Shown: positions 40,751 to 48,978 of the stretch, one piece after another
How positions within the stretch are numbered: the first letter of the stretch is position 1
Layout of the letters: each line of letters starts with the position of its first letter
Assembly: GCF_002295115.1 (NCBI RefSeq)
Contig: NZ_NSFV01000019.1
Coordinates: 1 to 64,000 of the forward strand
DNA length: 64,000 bases
Reading direction: 5' to 3'
DNA from: Mesorhizobium sp. WSM4311
Lineage (GTDB): Bacteria; Pseudomonadota; Alphaproteobacteria; Rhizobiales; Rhizobiaceae
Program-made: the position numbers and the translations under genes
The notes under the pieces: model-generated
Databases searched by the model: none
What the model saw: the letters and a program-made list of their open reading frames with translations, nothing else
Told to the model about the DNA's origin: nothing

Positions 40751-41446
40751 TTGAGCCGCCTGCATATCGAAAACCATCAGGTGTCGCGCATCGGCTGGCT
40801 GCGCGCCGCCGTCCTGGGGGCCAATGACGGCATCGTCTCGACCGCGAGCCTGATCGTCGGCGTGGCGTCGGCCGCCGCGCCGGCTTCGCAGGTTTTGGTC
40901 GCCGGCATAGCCGGCCTGGTGGCGGGCGCCATGTCGATGGCGGCCGGCGAATATGTCTCGGTCAGCTCCCAGTCGGACACCGAGAATGCCGACCTCGCCC
41001 GCGAACGCCGGGAACTCGAGACCCAGCCCGAATTCGAGCGCGAGGAGTTGGCGCAGATCTACGTCAAGCGCGGCCTGGCGACGGACCTCGCCCGCCAGGT
41101 CGCCGACCAGCTCATGGCCAGGGATGCGCTGGCCGCGCATGCCCATGACGAACTCGGCATTTCGGACATGACCACGGCGCGGCCGATCCAGGCGGCGCTG
41201 ACCTCGGCGGCGACCTTCAGCGTGGGCGCGGCGATGCCGCTCATCATGGTGCTGGTGTCGCCGGCCTCCATGCTGGTGCTGGCGGTCTCTCTTGCGTCCC
41301 TGCTGTTCCTTGCCCTGCTGGGCGCCATCGGCGCCAAGGCGGGCGGCGCCAACATCCTTCGCGCAACGTTGCGCGTGACCTTCTGGGGCGCCTTCGCCAT
41401 GGCGCTCACCGCCGGTATCGGCGCGCTGGTCGGTACCGCGGTGTAA
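40751..41446 (+). CDS. VIT1/CCC1-family iron/manganese transporter
   Basis: A 231-residue membrane protein with five helices. IGWLRAAVLGANDGIVSTASLIVGVA is helix 1 with the conserved Asp/Gly turn, AGLVAGAMSMAAGEYVSVSSQSDTENAD is helix 2 and the metal-binding loop, and EREELAQIYVKRGLATDLARQVADQLM is the cytoplasmic domain. It moves Fe(II) or Mn(II), probably out of the cytoplasm. The start is TTG at 40751, because AGGAGAAAG lies just upstream at correct spacing; a GTG at 40718 has no such site. A FixK-like box precedes it. Confidence 0.82.
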   Translation: MSRLHIENHQVSRIGWLRAAVLGANDGIVSTASLIVGVASAAAPASQVLVAGIAGLVAGAMSMAAGEYVSVSSQSDTENADLARERRELETQPEFEREELAQIYVKRGLATDLARQVADQLMARDALAAHAHDELGISDMTTARPIQAALTSAATFSVGAAMPLIMVLVSPASMLVLAVSLASLLFLALLGAIGAKAGGANILRATLRVTFWGAFAMALTAGIGALVGTAV

Positions 41447-41540
41447 GCGGCCGGCCACCTGCCCGGCCGCTTATGCCATCACCCGCCGACCGCCACCTGG
41501 ATCCAGGACAAGGCCACCGCTTGCGATTGCCGCGCCTCCC

Positions 41541-42326
41541 ATGCCATCTGTCCGATACAACGGACCGACCCGAAGCAGAATGGCAGCACGACCGACATCG
41601 CCCACAGCCAGGCCATCAGGCGTCAGCCTCAACCGCGCACTGTCGAAACTCGGCCTGTGCTCGCGCACGCAGGCGCAGGTGCTGATCGCGGAAGGGCGCG
41701 TGCGCGTCGGCGGCAAGGTGGTGCGCGACGCCGCGCTGCGCGTCGACCTGAACCGCGACCGCATCGTCGTCGATGGCGCGCCCGTCATTGCCGAACGCAA
41801 GGTCTATGTGATGCTCAACAAGCCACGCGGGCTGGTCACCACCCGCGACGACCCGCAGCAGCGCGACACCGTCTATGCCTGCCTCGAAGGGCTCGATTTG
41901 CCCTTCGTCTCGCCGGTCGGCCGCCTCGACAAGGCCAGCGAAGGCCTATTGCTGATGACCAACGACACGCATTTCGCCAACCGGTTGATGGACCCGGCCT
42001 CGCATCTGCCCAAGACCTATCACGTCCAGGTCGGCACGGTGCCTGACGAAGCGATGCTGGAGGCGCTGCGCGCGGGCGTCACCGTCGATGGCGAGACCCT
42101 GACCGCCACTTCAATCACGCTTTTGCGCAGCGGCGGCCGCACCGCCTGGCTGGAGATCGTGCTCGACGAGGGGCGCAACCGCCACATCCGCCGCCTGCTC
42201 GCCGCGCACGGCATCGAGGTCAAGCGCCTCATCCGCATCGCCATCGGGCGCTTGCCCCTGGGAGACCTCGCCAAGGGCGCGGCGCGGCATTTGACGCCGG
42301 AGGAGTTGGCGTTGCTGGAAGGCTGA
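41541..42326 (+). CDS. rRNA pseudouridine synthase, RluB/RsuA-type
   Basis: A 261-residue enzyme. Residues about 30-75 form an S4 RNA-binding domain (LNRALSKLGLCSRTQAQVLIAEGRVRVGGKVV). The catalytic block is VGRLDKASEGLLLMTND with the conserved aspartate (VGRLD), followed by NKPRGLVTT upstream and RHIRRLLAAHGIEVKRLIRI downstream. It converts a uridine in 16S or 23S rRNA to pseudouridine. The N-terminus before residue 28 is not conserved, so a start closer to SLNRAL is possible. Confidence 0.87.
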   Translation: MPSVRYNGPTRSRMAARPTSPTARPSGVSLNRALSKLGLCSRTQAQVLIAEGRVRVGGKVVRDAALRVDLNRDRIVVDGAPVIAERKVYVMLNKPRGLVTTRDDPQQRDTVYACLEGLDLPFVSPVGRLDKASEGLLLMTNDTHFANRLMDPASHLPKTYHVQVGTVPDEAMLEALRAGVTVDGETLTATSITLLRSGGRTAWLEIVLDEGRNRHIRRLLAAHGIEVKRLIRIAIGRLPLGDLAKGAARHLTPEELALLEG

Positions 42327-42400
42327 GCAAGCGCAAGCGGCCAGGTTCATTTTTTCCGTCGGGAGTTTGCGCCAGAGCGAGGAGATGGACCGGCGGCCCA

Positions 42401-42577
42401 TCACGCCTTGTTGGTGATCCACATGCTTGGCGCGCCGACCACGCCGGCGCTCGCCATCGTCTCTTTCAATTTTGGGTTCTTGATGAAGGCCAGTGCCTCG
42501 GCGACACTGCCGAAATCATGGGTCACGGTGACGTCGTTGGGGTTGTCCGCCGCCTGATAGACGGTCTCTCACGATCG
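42401..42577 (-). pseudogene. 3' remnant of an ABM/cyclase-like gene
   Basis: The minus frame reads ETVYQAADNPNDVTVTHDFGS and continues VAEALAFIKNPKLKETMASAGVVGAPSMWITNKA to a stop at 42401. The pattern (ADNPNDVTVTHDF, ALAFIKNPKLKETM.SAGV.GAP) is the C-terminal part of a small dimeric barrel protein (antibiotic monooxygenase or cyclase-like). A stop codon lies before the first visible residues, and no start codon is present. It is the broken end of a gene. It lies in the 393-bp space between the pseudouridine synthase and DUF4440 genes, where nothing else is visible. Confidence 0.65.
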
Positions 42578-42719
42578 GTAGTCAGTATTTGCACGGTATA
42601 TTAGTAAATGTTAAATTAAAGACTGGAGCCGCGATTGGTATGCGGCTCGCGACCATTCCGGCGATCGCTCGCCGCCGTGGAGAAACTGGTAATCAGAAAC
42701 CGGAACACGGGAGGATGAA

Positions 42720-43172
42720 ATGACTTTCAAGCATTGTCTGCTGGCCGTCGTTTTCACGTCATTCTGCATGGGATCTGCTCAGGCCCAGCCTGCGAAAGAA
42801 GCCATCGAAGCCGCTAATGCCGAGTTCGTGAAGGCGTACAACAGCAAGGATGCGGCCGGGGTTGCCTCGAAATACACGGATGATGCGGCCGCATTCCCGC
42901 CGGATATGGCGCGGGTCGACGGCCGCCAGAATATTCAGAAGCTATGGCAGGGCGCGATGGATATGGGCATATCGGAGCTCACGCTCACGACGCTTGATGT
43001 CCAGGAAAGCGGAGATTTTGCGTTCGAGTCCGGGAGTTTCTCCCTCAAGGCGCCGGGCAAGGATTCGAAGCTGGTGGATGCCGCCGGGAAGTATGTCGTG
43101 GTCTGGAGGAAGGGTCAGGACGGAGGCTGGAAGCTCTACCGGGACATATGGAACTCCGACCCCGGGAAATGA
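42720..43172 (+). CDS. Exported DUF4440/SnoaL-like protein
   Basis: A 150-residue protein with a signal peptide (residues 1-22, ending AQAQ) and an NTF2-like fold: AIEAANAEFVKAYNSKDAAGVASKYTDDAAAFPPD, GRQNIQKLWQGAMD and a terminal KYVVVWRKGQDGGWKLYRDIWNSD. This DUF4440 group commonly binds small molecules; a periplasmic role is likely. Enzyme activity is not evident. GGGAGG precedes the ATG. Confidence 0.85.
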   Translation: MTFKHCLLAVVFTSFCMGSAQAQPAKEAIEAANAEFVKAYNSKDAAGVASKYTDDAAAFPPDMARVDGRQNIQKLWQGAMDMGISELTLTTLDVQESGDFAFESGSFSLKAPGKDSKLVDAAGKYVVVWRKGQDGGWKLYRDIWNSDPGK

Positions 43173-43250
43173 GTCCGCATGCAGCCATCCCCGCCTGCGG
43201 ATGGTGCTCGCAAGCGACTGATCTGGCTGTAGGCCTGAACGCGGGGAATA

Positions 43251-43853
43251 ATGGCGATAAGGGTGATCGGAACGGGCTTTGGCCGGACAGGAACGGACTC
43301 GATGCGCGAGGCGCTGACGATCCTTGGCTTCGGCCGCTGTCACCACATGTCCGAAGTCATGGGCAATGAAGACCAGAAGCGGCTTTGGCGTGCGCTGGCG
43401 AAGGGCGCGGCGCCAGACTGGAACCAGCTGTTCGCGGGCTACGCGTCCTGCATCGACTGGCCCTCGGCGCACTATTGGCGTGATCTGATTGAGTTCTATC
43501 CGAATGCCCGGGTCATCCTGACATACCGATCTCCGGAAAGCTGGTGGGCAAGCTTCGAGAAAACGATCCTCGCGAGTATCAGCCAGAGCACGGATCAGGA
43601 ATCGCTGGGTCTTGCCCTGATCTCCAGGCAAGTCTTCGACGGCCGGCCGCACGATCGCGCCAATGCCATAGCCGTCTACGAGGCCAACGTAAGGGCGGTC
43701 ATTGCGACAGTGCCGCCTGGTCGGCTGCTGGTCCACAATCTCGGAGATGGGTGGAAGCCGCTCTGCCTGCATCTCGAAGTGCCGGTGCCGGACAAGCCCT
43801 ATCCCAATCGCAACAGCACCAAGGACTTTCAGTCGGCTCTTGCACAGAACTAG
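43251..43853 (+). CDS. Sulfotransferase-family protein
   Basis: A 200-residue protein with the sulfotransferase P-loop IRVIGTGFGRTGTDSMREALTILGFGRCHHM at the start, and TYRSPESWWASFEKTI, the place of the 3'-phosphate-binding arginine and serine. The family (Sulfotransfer_4) transfers sulfate from PAPS to hydroxyl groups, often on sugars or lipids; the acceptor is unknown. Nodulation sulfotransferases belong to other groups, so this is not NodH. It stands alone. Confidence 0.78.
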   Translation: MAIRVIGTGFGRTGTDSMREALTILGFGRCHHMSEVMGNEDQKRLWRALAKGAAPDWNQLFAGYASCIDWPSAHYWRDLIEFYPNARVILTYRSPESWWASFEKTILASISQSTDQESLGLALISRQVFDGRPHDRANAIAVYEANVRAVIATVPPGRLLVHNLGDGWKPLCLHLEVPVPDKPYPNRNSTKDFQSALAQN

Positions 43854-44055
43854 TTGGCCGTCTGCAAGGAGCGCGTTAGCGGACGTTCCGTACGGCGACC
43901 ACTGCACGTTTAATTAGCCACAATGTTCACGAATGAGAGCCGCCTGATCCGCGCCCGCGAAAGATTTTCGCCGCCCCACCGATGATTTCCACCCGCCCGC
44001 GCTGTCCTCATCCATGGGCGCCGGAATTGTCCGGGCCGGAACAGTGAGGTGATCC

Positions 44056-44802
44056 ATGCGATCGTTGCAAGGTCAAAATGTCGTCGTGGTCGGAGGCAGC
44101 CGGGGTGTCGGCCGCTCGATCGTGGAAGCCGCGCTCGGCGAAGGCGCAGATGTGCTTGCCGTCGCCCGCGGCGCGGAAGCCCTGAAGGAGCTCGCCTGGG
44201 AAGCGTCCGGAGTCAGGACGCTGGCCGCCGACGCCACGCAGGACGCAGCGCCCGATAGGGTGTTCGCCGCGCTGCAGCCGGATGTGCTGGTGATCTGCGC
44301 CGGCGCCTTCGCGCCGTCAGCCTCCATCCAGGACCAGAGCTGGGACGATTTCTCGGCGAATTGGGAGACGGACGTCAAGGCATCGTTCCTGTTCTGCAGG
44401 GCAGCACTTCAGGGCCGGTTGAAGCCGGGCAGCCGCGTGGTGCTGATCTCCAGCGGCGCGGCATTCAGCGGCGGACCGCCGAACTCCGGCGGCTACTCCG
44501 GTGCCAAGCAGATGCAGATGTTCCTTGCCGCCCACAGCCAGAAGGAGGCCGACCGGCTTGGCCTTGGCCTGCGCTTCATGGCACTGGCGCCGATGCGCAT
44601 CATGGCCGGCACCGGCGTCGGCCAGCGCGGCATTGCGAGCATCTCCGCCTATCTCGGCATCAGCCCGGCGGATTTCCTGGCCAGCATGAGCGATGTGCAG
44701 ACGCCCGCCGATGTCGGGCACGCCGTGGTGGCGCTCGCCGGCGGCAAAGTGCCAGGCATCGCCTTCACGGTGAGCGGCAGCGGCCTTGCCGCGGCGGCAT
44801 GA
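44056..44802 (+). CDS. SDR-family oxidoreductase
   Basis: A 248-residue classical short-chain dehydrogenase. NVVVVGGSRGVGRSIVEAAL binds NAD(P)H; VLVICAGAF and VLISSGAAFSG are the strand 4 and 5 regions. The catalytic YxxxK is YSGAKQMQ (GGYSGAKQM). The substrate is unknown. It lies 42 nt upstream of the ECF sigma factor gene and may share its transcript. Confidence 0.85.
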   Translation: MRSLQGQNVVVVGGSRGVGRSIVEAALGEGADVLAVARGAEALKELAWEASGVRTLAADATQDAAPDRVFAALQPDVLVICAGAFAPSASIQDQSWDDFSANWETDVKASFLFCRAALQGRLKPGSRVVLISSGAAFSGGPPNSGGYSGAKQMQMFLAAHSQKEADRLGLGLRFMALAPMRIMAGTGVGQRGIASISAYLGISPADFLASMSDVQTPADVGHAVVALAGGKVPGIAFTVSGSGLAAAA

Positions 44803-44844
44803 GGCGCGCAGGATGCGAGACGAACTCCGCATGGCAGGCTCGAC

Positions 44845-45897
44845 ATGACAGACGCTCCCGGCCCGTTTGAGCCGCTGAGCCCGACAGGCGGGCCGATCCT
44901 CGATCGGCCTGCCTTCGAGCGCCTGACGATGGCCCACCGCCGGACGCTGAAGCTGCATTGCTACCGGATGATGGGCTCGCTGCACGAGGCCGACGATCTC
45001 GTCCAGGAGACGTTCCTCAAGGCTTGGCGCGGCCGCGCGCAATTCGACGGGCGCGGCTCGCCGCGCGGCTGGCTCTACACGATCGCCACCAACGCCTGCC
45101 TCAACGCCATCAAGGCGCGGTCGTCGGCCCACCGCGTCCTCGAAATGCCCGCGCGGCCGCCGAGCGAAGGGCGCGCCGCCGCCGGGCCGGCGGTCGAACT
45201 CTCCTGGCTGGAGCCCTACCCCGACGCCGAACTGCCGGACCTTGTCGATGGCGAGCCCGGCCCGGATGCGCGCTACGAGACAAATGAGGCCGTGCGGCTG
45301 GCCTTCGTCGCCGCCATCCAACTACTGCCGCCGAGGCAACGCGCCTCCCTGCTGCTGTGCGACGTGCTGGGCTGGTCGGCGCTGGAGACCGCGCAATTGC
45401 TGGGCGGTTCGACCGCCTCGGTCAACAGCGCCCTGCAGCGGGCGCGCGCGACGCTTGGCGAGCGCTATCCCGGGGGACGGCCCGAGCAGCGATCGCAGCC
45501 CAACCGAGAGGAAGGCGTGCTGCTCGAACGCTATATCAGCGCCTGGCAGGCCGCCAATCTCGACGGCTTCGTCGCGCTGCTGCGCGAGGACGCCACCTAC
45601 CACATGCCGCCATGGCGCGACTGGTACCAGGGACATCAGGCGATCCACGGTTTCTTCAAAACCGTGTGGGGCAATTTCGCCGGCTACCGCGCCGTGGCGA
45701 CACGGGCCAACGGCCAGCCGGCGGTCGCGATCTATGCCCGGCGCCATCAGGAGTCCGAATGGCGCGCGCAATCGCTGCATGTCATCGAGCCGGCCGATGG
45801 CGCTATCGCCTCGCTGACGATCTATGTCGCCCCGCTCGGCCCTGCCCTGTTCGCCGCCTTCGGCCTGCCGCCGGTCTGGTCCGGACCGGAAGCGTAG
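44845..45897 (+). CDS. ECF sigma factor with C-terminal SnoaL-like domain
   Basis: A 350-residue sigma-70 factor of the SigG/SigJ type. Region 2 is HCYRMMGSLHEADDLVQETFLKAWRGRAQFDGRGSPRGWLYTIATNACLNAIK; region 4 is LPPRQRASLLLCDVLGWSALETAQLLGGSTASVNSALQRAR. The last 135 residues form a SnoaL/NTF2-like domain (LERYISAWQAANLDGFVALLREDATYHMPPW), which in this group acts as a regulator of activity, so no separate anti-sigma factor is needed. Likely targets are its own operon, including the neighbouring SDR and VOC genes. Confidence 0.88.
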   Translation: MTDAPGPFEPLSPTGGPILDRPAFERLTMAHRRTLKLHCYRMMGSLHEADDLVQETFLKAWRGRAQFDGRGSPRGWLYTIATNACLNAIKARSSAHRVLEMPARPPSEGRAAAGPAVELSWLEPYPDAELPDLVDGEPGPDARYETNEAVRLAFVAAIQLLPPRQRASLLLCDVLGWSALETAQLLGGSTASVNSALQRARATLGERYPGGRPEQRSQPNREEGVLLERYISAWQAANLDGFVALLREDATYHMPPWRDWYQGHQAIHGFFKTVWGNFAGYRAVATRANGQPAVAIYARRHQESEWRAQSLHVIEPADGAIASLTIYVAPLGPALFAAFGLPPVWSGPEA

Positions 45898-45992
45898 CCG
45901 TCGCCTCCACTCCTGACGGAAAGCTGGCAGGAGGCCTGGCCTATAGAACGGCCGGGAGCCCGGCCGTGGCTTCAGCCATCAAGGAGCCAACA

Positions 45993-46448
45993 ATGAATTT
46001 CGTCTCTGTCCGCATCATCACCTCGGACGTTCAGCGCCTCGTGCGCTTCTACGGCGAGATCACCGGCATGCCGGTGACGGTCTACACGGAGGATTTCGCC
46101 GAACTCGCGACACCTTCCGGCACGGTGGCGATCGGCAGCACGCGCACCTTGATGCTGTTCGGCGGTGACGTCGCCCGCCCCGCCGACAACCACACGGCCA
46201 TCCTCGAATTCCGCGTCGGCGATGTCGATGCCGAATTCATCAGGCTGTCGGACTTCATCAGGGACACGACCGTGCAGAAGCCGACCACCATGCCCTGGGG
46301 CAACCGCTCGCTGCTGTTTCGCGACCCCGACGGCAATCTGGTGAATTTCTTCACGCCGGTGACGGCGGAAGCGATCCGGAAGTTCGATAAGTTGGAGGCG
46401 GACGCGCGGCTTGAGTTGGTTCAGCGCCTGGCATCGGGGATTGGCTGA
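45993..46448 (+). CDS. VOC-family (glyoxalase-like) protein
   Basis: A 151-residue protein with two beta-alpha-beta-beta-beta modules: VRIITSDVQRLVRFYGEITGMPV and a second half ending LLFRDPDGNLVNFFTP. Typical metal ligands (H, E) are partly present (HTAILEFRVGD). It could be a dioxygenase, a glyoxalase or a fosfomycin-type resistance protein; the sequence does not decide. AAGGAG precedes the ATG. It lies 95 nt after the ECF sigma factor gene and may be its target. Confidence 0.8.
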   Translation: MNFVSVRIITSDVQRLVRFYGEITGMPVTVYTEDFAELATPSGTVAIGSTRTLMLFGGDVARPADNHTAILEFRVGDVDAEFIRLSDFIRDTTVQKPTTMPWGNRSLLFRDPDGNLVNFFTPVTAEAIRKFDKLEADARLELVQRLASGIG

Positions 46449-46463
46449 AGCCACCCAACGCGT

Positions 46464-46646
46464 CGTCATCCTAGGGCGAAGCAGGAGCGCAGCTCCGTCG
46501 CGGAGACCCTAGGATCCATGCCGGGACCTTCGACGTAGAGTGCAGCGGAGCAGTATTCTGCACCGTAGCGGCGCCTAGAAGTCGCGGCATGGATCCTCGG
46601 ATCTGCGCCGCGTCGCTTCGCTCCTTGCTTCGCCCGTGGATGACGA
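46464..46646. repeat. Large inverted-repeat element (non-coding)
   Basis: The left part (46464-46521: TCGTCATCCTAGGGCGAAGC, further on CGGAGACCCTAGGATCCATG) is inverted as the right part (46581-46646: GCGGCATGGATCCTCGGATC, further on GCTTCGCCCGTGGATGACGA). The two arms are about 60 bp long with interspersed mismatches. The middle (46522-46580) has its own short inversions (CTAGAAG/CGTAGAG). It fills the space between a VOC gene and a phosphatase gene. No gene lies inside. Confidence 0.8.
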
Positions 46647-46686
46647 AGCGATGCGCGTTCCCGCGAGTGGGCCGCAGCGATGCCCG

Positions 46687-47268
46687 CTACTTCAGGTTCC
46701 ATTTGCGCACGACCGGCTCGCCGAGATCATGCTCGTAGCCGAGCACGCTGATGCTTGCCGTATCGAGCACGAACAGCGCGCCGCCTTCCGGCGGCAGGCC
46801 GAGCCAGCGGGCGGCGAGCACGCGCAGGAAATGCGCGCTGGAAAAGATCAGGATCGAGCCGCCAGCTTCGCGAAGCTGTCTGATGATCCTGTCGGCACGG
46901 GCGCCGACATCGGCGGCCGTCTCGCCTCGCGGGCAGCCGTCGCGAAACACGTTCCAGCCTGGCCGCTCGGCCAGGATGTCCTTGGTGGTGCGCCCCTCAT
47001 AGGCGCCGTAGTCCCACTCCTGCAGATCATCGTTTCTGACGCTCTCACCGCCAAAGCCAGCCAGCACGCTGGTGTTGTAGGCGCGCTGCGAGGGGCTCGA
47101 CCACACCGCCGAGAACGACAGGCCCGCGAGCCGCTGCGCCACGCCCCGCGCGGCCGCCTCGCCCGCAGCCGTCAGCGGCATGTCGGTGCGGCCGGTATGC
47201 TGCCCCGAAAGGCTCCACGCCGTCTCGCCGTGCCGGACCAAATGGATTTGCGGATACGCGCTGCTCAT
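46687..47268 (-). CDS. Histidine phosphatase (phosphoglycerate mutase-like)
   Basis: A 193-residue enzyme of the histidine phosphatase superfamily. IHLVRHGETAWSLSGQHTGRTDMPLT carries the RHG motif with the phospho-accepting His; WSSPSQRAYNTSVLAG has the second Arg; LQEWDYGAYEGRTTKDI and FSSAHFLRVLAARWLGL (second His) complete the active site. It removes phosphate from small metabolites (GpmB/CobC-like); the substrate is unknown. The ATG at 47268 is the family start. Confidence 0.88.
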   Translation of the reverse strand: MSSAYPQIHLVRHGETAWSLSGQHTGRTDMPLTAAGEAAARGVAQRLAGLSFSAVWSSPSQRAYNTSVLAGFGGESVRNDDLQEWDYGAYEGRTTKDILAERPGWNVFRDGCPRGETAADVGARADRIIRQLREAGGSILIFSSAHFLRVLAARWLGLPPEGGALFVLDTASISVLGYEHDLGEPVVRKWNLK

Positions 47269-47423
47269 ACGCTCGGCCCTTCGTTGATGTCGGGCCAAAG
47301 CTGTAGCGGTCGGCGCAAGGGAGCGAAAGACCCGGCGACCATCGCGGCAGGCGGTCGGGGCGCAACCGAGCCAAAGCCAACAGGGATACCGGAAGATCGC
47401 CGCGGCACGCCCCTCGTCTGGCC

Positions 47424-47437
47424 CTGATCCACATGAC
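47424..47437. promoter_or_regulatory. Weak FNR/FixK-like box upstream of the universal stress protein
   Basis: CTGATCCACATGAC resembles TTGAT-N4-ATCAA in about 7 of 10 positions and lies 103 nt upstream of the universal stress protein start. The leader also holds a perfect 7-bp hairpin GGGAGCC/GGCTCCC (47479-47497). Universal stress genes of rhizobia are often under FixK control, so the site is plausible though weak. Confidence 0.3.
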
Positions 47438-47539
47438 GCTGGCCCTGTGAGCAGCCCGGCGGCGCAACTATATCAGGAGGGAGCCACCAAGGCTCCCGCC
47501 CCCAAGGGCGCCAACCCTTGCACAACAGGTCAGATCATC

Positions 47540-47989
47540 ATGTACAAACATCTGCTCATCGCCACCGACGGGTCGGAACTGGCCGACAAGGGCGTTGCCC
47601 ATGGCCTCACATTGGCAAAAGGCATCGGCGCCGCCGTCACCTTCGTCACCGTCTCGGAACCGTTCCCCATCTTGGCCTGGGGCGGCGCGATGGCCGGCTA
47701 CGCGGCGGGCGACGAACTGGTCGTCTACCAGGAAGAGGCGCGTAAATATGGCAAGGAGGTTCTGGCCAAGTGCAAGGCCTCGGCCGATGCAGCGGGCGTG
47801 TCCGCCAAGCTTGTGCATGTCGAGGACAAGCGGCCCGCCGAGGCGATCCTGGAACTGTCGCAGGCGCAGGGCTGCGACCTGATCGTGATGGCCTCGCATG
47901 GCCGCCGCGGCCTGGGCAAGCTGCTTCTGGGCAGCCAGACTGCGGAAGTGCTGTCCTACACCGCGATTCCGGTGCTGGTCGTTCGGTAA
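47540..47989 (+). CDS. Universal stress protein (UspA-type, ATP-binding)
   Basis: A 149-residue single-domain universal stress protein. YKHLLIATDGSELADKGVAHGLTLAKGIGAAVTFVTV is the start, and DLIVMASHGRRGLGKLLLGSQTAEVL has the ATP-binding pattern Gly-x2-Gly-x9-Gly-Ser. Such proteins bind ATP and protect cells under stress, often in low oxygen. The start at 47540 is the conserved family N-terminus. Confidence 0.9.
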   Translation: MYKHLLIATDGSELADKGVAHGLTLAKGIGAAVTFVTVSEPFPILAWGGAMAGYAAGDELVVYQEEARKYGKEVLAKCKASADAAGVSAKLVHVEDKRPAEAILELSQAQGCDLIVMASHGRRGLGKLLLGSQTAEVLSYTAIPVLVVR

Positions 47990-48040
47990 TAGATCGGCCG
48001 GCGCTCATGCCCTTGAGGTCAACGCGGCAGGATTTATATT

Positions 48041-48059
48041 GTACGGATTCAATCCGTAC
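48041..48059. promoter_or_regulatory. Perfect palindromic operator of the DUF1778-GNAT toxin-antitoxin operon
   Basis: GTACGGATT (48041-48049), one C, and AATCCGTAC (48051-48059) form a perfect 19-bp palindrome. It lies 29 nt upstream of the antitoxin start codon; TTATATTGT lies just upstream. This is where a ribbon-helix-helix antitoxin would bind to repress its operon. Confidence 0.75.
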
Positions 48060-48087
48060 CGTATTATCATGAGCAAAGGGGATACCT

Positions 48088-48363
48088 ATGCCGCGCAACG
48101 TCAGTGACAACGGTCGAATCGATTTTCGGATTGCGCCCGAAGCGAAAGCTGTGATCGCTCGTGCGGCAGCCTTGTCGAATGTCGGCCTGACCGAGTTCGT
48201 CACGCGTTCGGCACTGCGTGACGCCCAAGCCACGATCGAGCGCGCGGAACATCTTGCGCTATCAGAACGGGACAGTCTGCGTATCCTCGACCTGCTTGAG
48301 AACCCACCCTCCCCGACCAACCGTCTTATCCGCGCCGCCAAGGCCGGTCAGACCCTCGCGTGA
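48088..48363 (+). CDS. DUF1778 antitoxin (TacA-like)
   Basis: A 91-residue antitoxin. The N-terminal half is a ribbon-helix-helix DNA-binding domain: GRIDFRIAPEAKAVIARAAALSNVGLTEFVTRSALRDA. The C-terminal half (ERDSLRILDLLENPPSPTNRLIRAAKAG) is the extended segment that covers the toxin. It is translationally coupled to the toxin gene (its stop overlaps the toxin GTG). Together they form a type II toxin-antitoxin module. A perfect palindrome lies directly upstream, typical of autoregulation. Confidence 0.88.
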   Translation: MPRNVSDNGRIDFRIAPEAKAVIARAAALSNVGLTEFVTRSALRDAQATIERAEHLALSERDSLRILDLLENPPSPTNRLIRAAKAGQTLA

Positions 48364-48878
48364 ACTCCACTACCTGGCAGGAAACGCCGATCGGGAAACA
48401 GCATGACCGTGCCGCCTTCGACTGCGGCGACACGGACCTCGACACCTATTTGCAGCGCTTCGCCCGTCAAAACCATGAAAGCGGTGGCGCGAAAACTTTC
48501 GTTGCCGTGACGGCGCAAGATCCTTCGCGCATCCTAGGGTTCTATTCTCTCAGCCCGGCTTCGATCGACTTTGTCCGGACGCCGGCCATCGCCAGACGCG
48601 GCCTTGGCCGCTATGAGGTGCCGGTCTACCGTCTAGGTCGGCTCGCAGTGGATCGTTCGATACAAGGCCGTGGCCTCGGCGGCGGTTTGCTGCTCGCTGC
48701 CGGAAAGCGCTGTATGGCAGTCGCGGAGGAAGTCGGCGGCGTTGCCTTGCTGATCGATGCCAAAGGGGATCAGGCGGCACGCTGGTATGAGGGTTACGGT
48801 GCGGTCCGTCTCGACGACGCGCCGTTGTCCCTGATCCTGCCTTTCGCCGTTATCGCCAAGGCGATAGCTGCGTTCTGA
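48360..48878 (+). CDS. GNAT acetyltransferase toxin (TacT-like)
   Basis: A 172-residue GNAT-fold toxin. The acetyl-CoA loop is RLAVDRSIQGRGLGGGLLLAAGKR, and KGDQAARWYEGYGAVRLDDAPLSLILP carries the catalytic Tyr (WYEGYGA). TacT toxins acetylate the amino acid on charged tRNAs, stopping translation. The start is GTG at 48360, which overlaps the antitoxin stop as GTGA, so both are made together. Confidence 0.87.
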   Translation: MNSTTWQETPIGKQHDRAAFDCGDTDLDTYLQRFARQNHESGGAKTFVAVTAQDPSRILGFYSLSPASIDFVRTPAIARRGLGRYEVPVYRLGRLAVDRSIQGRGLGGGLLLAAGKRCMAVAEEVGGVALLIDAKGDQAARWYEGYGAVRLDDAPLSLILPFAVIAKAIAAF

Positions 48879-48978
48879 ACACCTGCGGCGGTGCTGGTGG
48901 TTCGCCAAGCCTGGCCCTTAGAGGCAGAATCCGGCATGCGTCAGCTATTCGTTTAGCCGTGCCGGAGGGAAACAACGA

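Noticed and set aside
43251..43853. Nodulation sulfotransferase (NodH)
   Set aside because: The protein is shorter, belongs to a different sulfotransferase group and has no nod genes or nod boxes nearby.
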